Shown in pieces: positions 10,142-22,300 of a stretch of 64,000 nt of DNA. Numbering within the stretch: the stretch's first letter is position 1; each line of letters starts with the position of its first letter. The position numbers and the translations under genes are program-made. The notes under the pieces are model-generated. The model was not told where the DNA came from. It made no database searches and saw only the letters and a program-made list of their open reading frames with translations. Source of the stretch: Ariolimax columbianus (lineage: Eukaryota > Mollusca > Gastropoda > Stylommatophora > Arionidae); assembly GCA_036924085.1 (NCBI GenBank), contig JAVGWX010000013.1, forward strand, positions 49,236,465 to 49,300,464, in the 5' to 3' direction.

Positions 10142-11360
10142 GAGGAGACAATATGTAATGACTGTCACTTCATAAACTGATAAAGTAGCTTAAAACTTAA
10201 AAGTTGTGATTGATTTTTATTTAATAGACCGAATTATATTTTTATGGGTGCATTTTAAGTTAATGATCAACACAGTTCTGAGTTATGTGTCATGCTTTTT
10301 GTTTGAGCCTTTAGGCTTTTGTATGACATGAGTATTATATTGTTAATTGTAAGAGTGAGTATCCTCAAAAGTAAATATTATTATATTATAACATCTTATT
10401 GTTAAATAACTTAAATATTTATAAATATGAGCAATAATTTAATTGAAAACAGACATTTTCAATTCATAGACCTAAACTAAGTTCTTAGTGAAGTAACTTA
10501 GTGAGAGTAACTTAGTCTAAACTACTATATATTAGTATTAGTTATTACTTATACAGTACTTATACTTATTAACTATAATAATAATAATTCTATAAATACT
10601 TAATAAGGGCAGTACTTTTTTTTTTAGCTGTCAAGCTGATATTTGTCTATACTTACTAGTTAGTTCCCAGTTTAGTGAGCATGTCGTCTATTATCGATAA
10701 ACATAATTATAAATAATAAAACTAAAACAGCTCGGTTCTAATTCGTCTAACGTCTTTGTATTCCTTCCCTTTGATACTTTCAAACCGAAGTCTCGGAAGT
10801 CCAACCCAAAAATTGAAAAATGAACAAACAATACATTTAAATGGAACACTACACCCATGCGTGCTTTCTATAACTTGCCTCTGTGGTCTTGCGAAAGCGC
10901 TGACTGTAGTTTCCATTTCGTGAATAAATTCTAACCCTATTAGAGTATCAGGATATACAATAACATCTGACTCTCTTCTCTGTCATCATCAGGAAATTGT
11001 CAGGAAGAATGTATTTGAATTTTACTTCCATGTTTTTTAATCCAACATTAACCTCGATCCTTCCACTTCCGCTCTTTGAATTTTACTACGGAATTTTCAA
11101 TATGCTCGTACTAATGATATGGTCTATTATATTAATTAAATCGTATAAATAACAAATATAACATACTGTAAATATATTAATAGTAATATTCATATCAACA
11201 TTGCTTATTGTCTAGGTTTCTAAATTAAACATGGCAAATTGTATTACAGCTGCGCACGGAATGATTCGTAGCAACGAGAAAACATTTCATGCGAACTCAT
11301 TTTTGAACTCTAACAAACTGATCGATTCATATAGTGAGAGTGAGTAAGAAGATCTTAACC
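10142..11360. other. AT-rich region upstream of DNAL1
   Basis: About 1.2 kb with no recognised repeat or gene. It presumably holds the DNAL1 promoter and 5' UTR, but no TATA box or initiator can be pinned down. A 64-codon minus-strand frame at 10722-10916 matches nothing I know. Confidence 0.45.
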
Positions 11361-11363
11361 ATG
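11361..11363 (+). CDS. DNAL1: DNAL1 coding exon 1 (ATG only)
   Basis: The ATG is followed at once by a good donor (gtatgt). Exon 2 then opens in phase 0 with [10 protein letters not shown], so the protein starts [11 protein letters not shown], matching the family N-terminus (human MAKATTIKEAL). The start is inferred from fit. An ATG in another upstream exon is possible, but this one is 1.7 kb from exon 2 and needs no adjustment. Confidence 0.65.
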
Positions 11364-13248
11364 GTATGTGCCTAAACATTACTCTGTTCTCAAAGAGTTT
11401 TTATAATTACATAATTTAATTATACTTGAATGAACAAGAAATATCTAAACAAGTAACTATTTCTTATTTATTTTCGTGGTTATCAATCAAAATTACTAAT
11501 TAGTAGTAGTATTTAGTATTAGTTTATCAAAGAACTAGAGTAGAGATATTTTCATTATTATTCTAGTGTTAATTGAGTGTAGGTGAGCAGTTGTAAAAAT
11601 ATGAGCACTCAATTAACATTTATAGTGGAAAATGTATTTACATTTGATGTGTGCTCTTTAATATTCACTTTATATTATTAAACGTAGTGTTTACTTCTTG
11701 TCTTGTCTTATCCTCTTGTGCCGCAAGGCGTCGTGGGGAGCCGTAGTTTTCTGCCCAGGGCTAGACGTGTCGCTTCAGTGGCCGTCATCCTATAAAGATT
11801 TAGAATATCTGCAACATTTCCTATCCATCTAGTTCTTGGTCTGCCACAGTTGCAAAAATCTGAACGTCGTGCGTTATAGGCGCGCAGGGATAGTTGGTAA
11901 GGATGCAGCCAAATCAAACTTTGACAATATAAATAAAGTTCAAAATCAAGCAACGAGAATCATAATAGGAAGGGGACATGAGTAAGGACCACACCCATTG
12001 GAGAACTAGAAACAAATTACGAAGCTGTAACCAATGGTGGACAGCAAATTTCAACAACAACAAAATAAACCCAGAAGGCTAATAGATCTCTCAATGTATC
12101 AGAGAATACTTGGACTAGGAATGGAAGGCTCAAGCGGAGCAACTTTGTAGCATCCGTGAAAGCAAGATGGAGAACAGATCCTGTAAATAGCATATCACAA
12201 GTAAACGCCATTCATCCTCACTTCTCACCAGGAGAAAACAGCGCATGGCAGAGTAGAACATTTCTGGCATTATGACAAGGAGTGTCACAGCTGTAAAACA
12301 CATAGAGAAACACTAAATACAATGGGCGCTTTCATTGGTACGAGTCAGCCTTTTCACTGCCATGAACCTCAGCATGACCAAGACAGTAGATCCATACCAG
12401 CTCTGAAGGTTTAGAAGCTACTGTGTGTGTGTGTAATCCACTTATAGCATAACCATCATTTGTGTGCCTTCAGAAGTAAGGACTGAGAGCCAGATTAGGG
12501 ATCAAGATGCTGAGAAGTGCATGACCTGCCACTGTCAGCGGCCCAAAGCTGACTTCTAGCACTAGGGCCAGCGAACCAGAGCCGCCAATATTTTTCTACA
12601 CCTCCACGAGGTGATCCCGAACAAGTCTGCAACAGGGCAGACTGGCTAAGGAGAGATTAAAGAGGGAAGATTAAGCCTGGTACCGAAAAATGCCTGTGTC
12701 TGACCGAAAAGTGCAAATATCACAGTCAACCTGCAAACTACAACACAGCGAATTCCGTTCTGCAGACAACATCTTCCTACTGCCGAAAAGTGCAAATATC
12801 GCAGTCAACCTGCAAACTACAACACAGCGAATTCCGTTCTGCAGACAACATCTTCCTACTGCCAAAACCCTTTTCAAAGCGTGGTAGCAGGAGATTAAAA
12901 CGAAAGAAGAAGAGCCAGATTAATGAGGCTTCAGATAACCACTTCAGAACTGAAGTAATTGCATCAATGTCTCACATCATTTATAAAATCACAGGGAGAC
13001 ATTATTTGTAGAAGTTAAATATAAGCTAATCTATTTATTTTTATTTGCCAGCTTCTGTTTAAGAAAAATATTATTTTATATTATTTTCAGTCAAAAGGTA
13101 CTACCATAAAGGAAGCCCTTGGAAAATTTGTAAGTAGTCTCCATCTATTTTGAAAAAAGTGTTAATCTAAAATTTATGATATCTAATTTCAATATTTTTT
13201 GAGTTAGGTATATTTTAGGCTGTACATTAAAATAATAATTAAAAAATG

Positions 13249-13346
<98 letters not shown>

Positions 13347-16300
13347 ATGTGTCTCTGGACTATGAAATCGTCTTTGACATCATTGAAATAACTGCAGTGG
13401 TAAATGCTCTGAGAGATCATGGTGTTGAAGAAATGTATGCTTGGCTGATAGAAGAGATAAATAAGGGCTTTTCATCTGAAATTTCCCTATTTTACTGTCT
13501 AATCAACATACCAATACAACACAGCCTTTATCAGGGCCCTATCATCTCACCAAAACTCTTCATATTGGGAAGATAAAGGCACCGACTTAGATGGAGAAAT
13601 ATTGCCTAAGGTTTGCTGATGACATAGTCATTACAGTTGCTGTGTCAGAAGGGCTGAGCAAAGTCTAAATGAGCTCAACAAAGCAAGTGTAGCAGTAGGC
13701 CTTAAAATTAATAGAAAGGAAACCAATACATATTGAATACTTTTTCACCCATAAGATGAACTGCAGCTAAGAAAATAACCTGTCAAAAATATGAATTCAC
13801 ACATCTACGTGGGTCAAGAAATGACAAACTTTCCAAAAATTAATTATGAGATTTCATGCAGGATGGTTCAGCTTCAATCGTATCAAACCAATACTTCAGC
13901 ATATGAGAAATGACAAGGCAAGAGCTCACACCTTCAACAGCATGGTTATTCCAGCCTTGGTATATCATTTCTACACAACTCATTCTCATGCAGATATCAT
14001 GAGCGGAATCTATTCAGTTCAGTTCATCCCGTAACCCATCAGGTCGTTGGGGCACACATGAAGACACTCCCAAAATACCACGCCATCCCTCTCTATCTGT
14101 CGCCGCCTGTCGTATCTCACCGGGATGAAGGCCTGACCACTTAGTGATGTTGTCCACCCATCTCTTCCTTGGACGTCCTCGCCCTCTCTGTCCCGGTACG
14201 GAATCAAAGCGTATCGAGTTGGTAATTCCATTGGACCTCGCGACGTGTCCGCACCAGGCCATCTTCCGTATTTTGATAGCTGTGAACTGATCTTCAAATG
14301 GACCAATAGCATCTTCAACTCTCTGACGTATTTCTACGTTCGTGACATGATCTTTATATGTAACATTTAGTAGTTTTCTATAGCACCTCATTTCCATTGC
14401 ATGTATTCTGCCCTGGATATCTGCTGTGATGGTCCAGGTCTCGCAGGCATACAGAAATATTGATAGCACTAAAGAGCGCATTGGTCTAACTTTTATGCCG
14501 ATGGGGAGCCGCTTGTCTTGCCATATAGGTTTCAGCCGAGTCAACGCTGCTGTTGTTTGTGCTATTCTTGCAATTACCTCTGGCTTCGATCCCTCTTCAC
14601 TGATCAATGATCCCAGATATTTGAAACGTTTTACCACCTCAAGTTCCTGCCCATTTGCCTCTATTACAGATTTAAACCCTGCTATGTTAATGGTCATGAG
14701 CTTTGTTTTATCTGCATTTATTTCCATACCAAAACTCAGGGCCGCTCTATCCATGCTACCAATCAACTCCTGGAGTTCCCTTTCTGTGCCTGCCAATACA
14801 TCAATATCATCAGTAAATCGGAAGTTTGTGATAAGCCTGTCACCTATTTTAACCGTGCCAACATGTTCTTTTAAGGTCGTCTCCATTATTCTCTCCAAGA
14901 ATATATTGAATACATATCCCTGTCTCACACCCACCGTCGTACGGAACCAATCGCCTAGCATTCCCTCTACAGAGACTGCGCTTGTCGTCTGCTCATAAAG
15001 GTTTGTAATTACCCTCACAATATCACTGTTGAACTTATAATGCTTCATTGTTGACCATAGCACCGCATGCCACGCTCTGTCAAACGCCTTTCTAAAGTCA
15101 ATGAAGGCATGGTAGAGTTGTTGTTGATAATCTGAGTACTTCCCATTCGTTAGCCGAAAATTAAATATCTGCTCGATGGTACTCCTTCCCGCTCGAAAGC
15201 CCGCTTGTTCTTCGGCAATGATATTCTCTGCCTGTGGTTTCAGTCTATTAGATCTTTGAATATAATCCAGCAACATCAATAATACACATATCACAGGGCA
15301 TTGAATTTCGAAGTAAACAGCACAGAGTGGATGCAGACAGAGTGGTATACAGCCGGGCAGAACTAGTGAAACCATCATCCCTGATCAGTACTGGCCCTCT
15401 GATCGGGAAAGCGCTGGCCAATGACAAACCCAGAACCATCAGCCCAGACCCCTACAGCGCCAGCATGAATGCGTGGTGGTCACGTTGGGGGGCATGAACA
15501 TCTCAATTGTGCGCTGGTCTCTTTTGGGCCAAATAACACGACTAGAATGTAACACTGGTTGCCTACAGATTCTGCAGTCTTCTGGGATCGCTGTGTTCAA
15601 GAGGTCAGGCACTTGCCTCCCAAAGCGATGAACAAAAACAGTGGAATTTTGAATCCCACAAGTATCATAGTGACCCCTGGTCTCACGAGAGGTGGGACCA
15701 GAGTACCCGCATCCTGATTTGTCTCCAGTTGTCTTGACTCATGTCTTGCCACTGGTCCAAGGTAGCTTGGGACCAGAGAGTGAGGTCAATGACAGGCGCA
15801 GTTTCTTTCTTACTATAATCCAATTACAGCTCAAGTAACATCATCAAGACAAAACTGTCTGTTGATGTGTCCATCATTGCCCTCAATGGGCAACTAATAA
15901 TAATATGGCTGCAAGGTATGAAACATGCTGAGAAGGTTTGAGTTGCTTAAAGGGAAATGGAGAAAAGAAGTTTGACAGTCTTTCTATGGGACTGAATTCA
16001 CAGCACATAGATTAAATGGCAGCGGACATTCAAGTTGAAACTGGCTCATAATGATTTCTTTCACTTCTTGGACAAAATAATGTTGGAAATCTTTAGCAAT
16101 ATTATCTGTCATCAATGCCTTATCTTTTTTTTTTGCGTTTACCGTATTTCTCTATGCCCCAATGTAGTGTGCGTTGCACTACAGTATTTATTTTGTGCCT
16201 GTCGGCCCAGTGCATCCAACTTCAGCATGTATTTTATGTAAGGGTCTGTTTCCTCCTGCATTTTCTAAGGGTTTGCTTCCCCGGGGTAACTGCCGGTGCT

Positions 16301-19300
16301 TGTGAGCCGTGTCACTTGACCACCAGCCCACGCCGTCCCCAATGCCTTATCAATAAGACAAGAAAATAGACTGCCCCACAGTAAAGTAGAAAACACATTT
16401 GAATATTTAAGTTACAAAAGACAACAGCCATCACCACGACGGATTATTATCATTTGCAAACTGTGGTATTTGAACTATTTGAATCCATATTAATTGAACA
16501 GCTCACTTTAAATATGTCAAATACAGTGACATAGATTTAAGACAAAATGAGTTTATAGCAACAGTCATAAGTTGACACAAGAGGTTGATAGCTATATCTG
16601 TGTACAGGCTACTGGAAAAAGGAAATACAAGCAGTGAAGGACCTTGAGAACCTTGAGAACTATCAAAAAGGTCTTGATTGGGCGTGAAACTACAGCAATG
16701 GGCAATTGAATGTAGGGTATACTTAAATTACTTCAGCTTAAAGTTTGCAGTATTGATAAAACTATTTGTTAGAAACAATGATGTGGTGGTTTGAATCCAA
16801 ATTCTGAAAGAAAATTAGACTTTAAGGATGATTCCACGTGGGAACTTTGACAGCTTAACTTCTTTATACTAGTTTAGAAGACTCTATAGAGTCTGTATAC
16901 AACTAGTTTCTTCTGCTCCACTTGATCTAAAAATAACTATATGCATGATATATAATCGTGAATGCATTAACTGACCCTGCCCTCACAATTTCCTGCGGCA
17001 ATGCATTACAAGCAATCGCCACTCTCTGACAAAAAATTTTTACCTAATATCTGAACCTTTCTTTAAATAATTTACAGATATGCTCTCTTGAAAAACTTGT
17101 TACAGTCTAATTTATCCTTTCCATTGATTATCTTATAAACCTGTATTAAATCACCTTGAATTCTTCTCTTTTCTGTACACTGTGTGCCAGTTTTTCTGAG
17201 TCTTTCCTCATAACTATAATCACAGAATCCTGCTATCAGTTTTGTCGCTCTTCTATGAGTATGTATCCTTTTCAGTATGATAAGGACTCAACTTTCTGAA
17301 TACAGTACTCCAATCCAAGTCTAACTAATGCTTTATACAGTTTGACTATCACTTCCGTACTCCTTTGTTTAGTTAAATTGACTACGTTTACTTCCATAAG
17401 AGCTTCATGAGGTCAAATAGCTGGAATACTTGTTCCATGGAAACTTCTGATGATCAGATTGTCTCATGTTTGCAATGCTCTGCTCATAATTTCCTATCAC
17501 TGACACATTATTGGTAGTTTGTTTTATATTTACGTTATCATTATGTTAAATTTTGTATGTATTAAAAATTGGTATTTAAACAAATTACAATACACATGTT
17601 GCTACAAAATGATGGTCAAAGGACGCAGTGACAGCAATCTGGTACCCCTGAAGCAAAAAGAGGCCGTGGGGAAGACCTCCAGTGCTTTGGTCAGACTCCC
17701 TTGCTATACACAGCAACACCTGAGACGCCTCTAGAGAAGGGCTTACCATGAACTGGACTTCCGTGGACCAAGACCAACTTGAGGACCTGCAGCTTTGCTG
17801 TTTAACAGGTCATCAAGATAAATAATTACAATACACACATTCCATGTGAGATTGATGTTTTACTGCCGTCTTCTGCTTGTTTAACAATTTTAACTAAACA
17901 TTTATTCAAGTTTGCCTTTCTAATCCAAAAGGAAGAAAAGAATGGCAAAGCAAATGAATGCAAGGAAGTAAAACTGATTGGAATTTGTCCACCTATTGAA
18001 AAAATGGATGCCTCTTTGTCAACTCTTTCAAGCTGTGAGTAAGTAAAGCATTGCTTTCAAGCAGCAGAGAATTGTATTTTAATCTTCTTCTTCTTCGTTT
18101 ATTCTCAGACCAAGGTCCCGGTTTCTCTTACAACGGACACTGTTGTATGTAAAGCTGTTTTATCTCCATACAGGTTTTGTCTCAAACCTGTTTCACAAGT
18201 CCAGTATTGTTCTCTCTCTTCCTGCATGAGCATGCAGCTTTGTAGGATGTGTTCTACGGTCATTGTATGATCCCTACAAGGACACTTGTCATCTGTCCCA
18301 ATCCTCATTTTGTTGTAAAGATGACCCTTGAGTCTTTTATGTCCAGTTCTTAGTCTGAAGATAATGAATTGCTCTTCTCTAGTTAAGTTAATGTAGCATA
18401 TTTGAATCAATTTTACAAATATAATTTTGCCTTTAGTAAATTCATGTGTCTTTTTCATAGATTCAATATTAATCTATATATTGTATTAAAATGTGGTACC
18501 CTTTAAAACACATCTGGAGAATGAAATGTGATAATGGAGTTGGAAGCAGTGACCTCAGCGTTAAGATGACTACCTGAGACCCCTTTAAAAATGGTAATCA
18601 TCGTGAATGACGTGCAAGCCGAACTTCAGAAGGAATGGCTGAGGTTCGAGTGTATAGCAGCTGTTGAGGCCTTAAACCTCCAGGGGTTAACATGAATCTT
18701 CTGTCCTAGTCATGCTGGTGTTCAGGACAATGAAAGAGCTGCCATCTTGGCTTCACAAGCTTCCATCATGCATAGAAGTGACATTTTGGAATCAATCAAC
18801 AACTGTCTGTTGAATGAGGACACTGAAATAGATGAATCAGCAATCCACAGACTGCAAAATTTTAACATCAAACGTGGTTTGAGCGAAGTGGGGGCCATGA
18901 GACGGCAGAGTGGGGCGCATGAGAGGACGGAGCGGGAAAATGTACAACCAGCGAGCTACAGGAATCAACAGCATCCATGCCCTGCCATTTGCAGAAAAAG
19001 ACTGAGCGCCTATGGATATGCCCAGAGCGCAGTGATATCCATTCTTTGTCAGAAGCCCTTTACAAATATAATAAAATGCTTGTTTAGGATCTTTAAAGCA
19101 AGAATTTGAAAGCTTATGTTATCATAGATCAGCTGCTGAAGACAGATGCGTTAGACCGAAAGGTGTAAATATCGCAGTCAAACTGTAAATTAGTGACACA
19201 ACATATTCCGTTCTCTGGAATACATCCTGCTACTTGCAAAGCCCTTTTCAGGGCTTAGTAGCGAAGATTGAGAATGAACGAAGAATAAAAAGAAGATCAT

Positions 19301-22300
19301 AGATCAAAACAAAAAACATTTCCAATAGTTTAAAAGTCATCTCTTTCAATGCAGTTCTCATGGTCTGGTAATGCAGAGAAAGAATAGGACCATTACATCC
19401 TACTCTATATGTAATAAAAGTTGACTAAACAGGGTTGTGTATTACATTGGAAACCTTAAGAGGGGACGGCGTGGGCTAGTGGTTAAGTGACACGTCTCAC
19501 AATCCAAAGGTGCTGGGTTTGGTTCCCATCACAGCACCGGCCATTACCCCGGGGAAGCAAACCCTTAAAAAATGCAGAAAAGGAAGCAGACTATAACATA
19601 AAATGCATGCTGAAGTCAGATGAACTGGGTCGACAGGTGCAAAAAAAAAAAAAAAAACCACAGTGCAACGCACACCACCTTGGGGAATAAAGAAATAAGG
19701 CGAACGCAAAAAAAAACAAAAAACAAATTGGCAACATTATCATGGAAACCAAAGTGGTACTGAAACTATCTCGACAAGAGCACATAAATGTTTTATGCAG
19801 ACTTCCTGCAAAGAGGCTAACTGCAGTGGGGGTCCCATGTTCCTATAGTTTACAAAACATCTGACCTCAGAATTAACCAAACTGTCAAACTGTTTAAATA
19901 AAGCTTAAGAGAAAGTATATAATTTTAAAAATCTCTTTATGCATTATCAAGACATCAACTGTTTCTCTATTATACATCAACAGAAAACTGTCCTTGTCAA
20001 CCAATGCAATAGAAAAAATTGCCAATTTGAATGGTCTAAGTAAGTAGACAATTTTTTGTTTGTTCCATTTTAAAATGTCTGGGAATTACAATAATGAATG
20101 GTCTCAGGAATGTAGCATTTATCTAAAAATATCTCTCAGACCTTAATCAACAGATGATTTCATTACATACTGTGTATAAGATATCTAGATGTATGAATAA
20201 AGTAGACCCTTATATAAAATGTATGCTGAAGTCGAATGCACTGGGCCAACAGGCGAAAGATATAAAAATAGTGCAACGCACAATGCCTTAGGGAATAGAG
20301 AAATAAGGCGAATGCAAAAAATAAAACAAAAGAAACAGGCCTCATAGTCTGGAGATATGGGTTTGAGGCCTTTGTCTTTTCTAATGCATGTGAAATTTTA
20401 AAAATAGCTTACACAGTGGAACAGTGACGTTTATTCCTCAACCTTATAAACCACATGCAGACCCCAGAAACTGGAAAAATGACAGTGATAGTTTTGTATT
20501 TAAAATTTGAAATGGTAGCGACATAGAGTATACTATGGAACAAACACTTTTGCTTGCTTAAAATGGTAGTTAAATAAAAGAAACTATGGAGTAAACACAT
20601 TTGCTTGCTTAAAATGGTAGTTTAATAAAAGAAACTATGGAGCAAACACTTTTGCTTGCTTAAAATGGTAGTTTAAATAAAAGAAACTATAGAGCAAACA
20701 CTTTTGCTTTCATAAAATGGTAGTTAAATAAAAGAAACTATGAAGCAAACACTGTTGCTTGCATAAAATGGTAGTTTAAATAAAAGAAACTATAGAGCAA
20801 ACACTTTTTCTTTCATAAAATGGTAGTTAAATAAAAGAAACTATAGAGCAAACACTTTTTCTTTCATAAAATGGTAGTTAAATAAAAGAAACTATGAAGC
20901 AAACACTTTTGCTTTCATAAAATGGTAGTTAAATAAAAGAAACTATGAAGCAAACACTTTTGCTTGCTTAAAATTGTAGGGATATACAGGAAAATATGGA
21001 GCAAATACTTTTTTACTTGTTTAAAAAGATAGATTAAACAAGAAAATATTGTGCAAATACATTTTGCTTGCATAAAATGGTAGTGTAAATAGTTATGTTT
21101 TTTTATTCACTTACAGAAAATTTGAAAGTTTTATCACTAGGCAGGAACAATATCAAAAGTTTGACAGGTTTGGTAAGTAATATTGTCAAATTTATTGTCA
21201 TCTTTATTAGCAACTACCCCAAGAACAACATCGTCACATTTGCTGTCATCATCACCACTGTTAACAACATTATCTAAGTTGTCACCCCAAACAAAAAAAG
21301 TGAGTATAGGGTTACATGAGAAGCCTGAGATAAATTGTCAGTGTCATGGGTGAGTGTTGCAGCACAAACAAAGCCAAAATAAAAAGATGAATGTGGTTTT
21401 TGTAATTTTCAATAAAATGAATGAATCAATCACAACCCTTTAACTCCCTGTGGAGGATATGTCCTCAAAAAATACTTGCAAAGTCTTTCTGTCATGTGCC
21501 ATCATTTCCAGCTTTCCTGCCATTTTTAGGTTTGTCCTGACTTCCCTTCTCTATGAGTGTTTAAGTTTTGTCTCGGCTTCCTTTCTCCATGAGTTTAGGT
21601 TTGTTTCGACATCCCATGTCTATGAGTGTTTAGGTTTTTTCGACTTTCTTTCTCCATGAGTGTTTAGGTTTTGTCTCAACTTCTCTTCTCTATGAGTGTT
21701 TAGGTTTGTCTTGGCTTCTCTTCTCTATGAGTGTTTAGGTTTGTCTTGGCTTCTCTTCTCCATGAGTGTTTAGGTTTATCTCAACTTCCTTTCTCCATGA
21801 GTGTTTAGGTTTGTCTTGGCTTTCCTTCTCCATGATTGGATGCGCATATCTTTTAGAGCAAGGAAATGTAAATGAAACTGGTTGTATATAGGCTCTGCAG
21901 AGTCTTGTAAACCAGTATAAAGACGCTAAGTATGAGTTTTTAATTTGTCTCAGCTTCCTTTCTCAATGAGTGTTTTGGTTTGGCTCAACTTCTCTTCCCC
22001 ATGAGTGTTCATGTTTTTGTAATTTTACTTATTGCAATTATTTTTTTTTTCCAGGAGGCTGTCGGGGACACACTAGAACAACTCTGGATTTCTTACAATT
22101 TGATTGAGAAACTGAAGGGAATAAACGTCCTGAAAAAGTTAAAGGTTTGTCCAGTTGTTTCTTTCTTCATTTAGTATGGGTCCCATTGTTATTGCTATTA
22201 AATAAATTGTTAATAAAATTATCAGAATATTTTTTGACAGAAGAAGTATACTACTCCATTCCAATTAAAATATAATTTGTTCAAGAAATTAAAAAAATAA

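Noticed and set aside
10722..10916. 64-codon minus-strand frame upstream of DNAL1 as a divergent gene
   Set aside because: No recognisable motif, no supporting exon and no clear splice sites.
14016..15378. 454-codon frame as a host gene
   Set aside because: It contains reverse-transcriptase motifs, its first 45 or so codons are unrelated flanking DNA, and it lies antisense in a DNAL1 intron.
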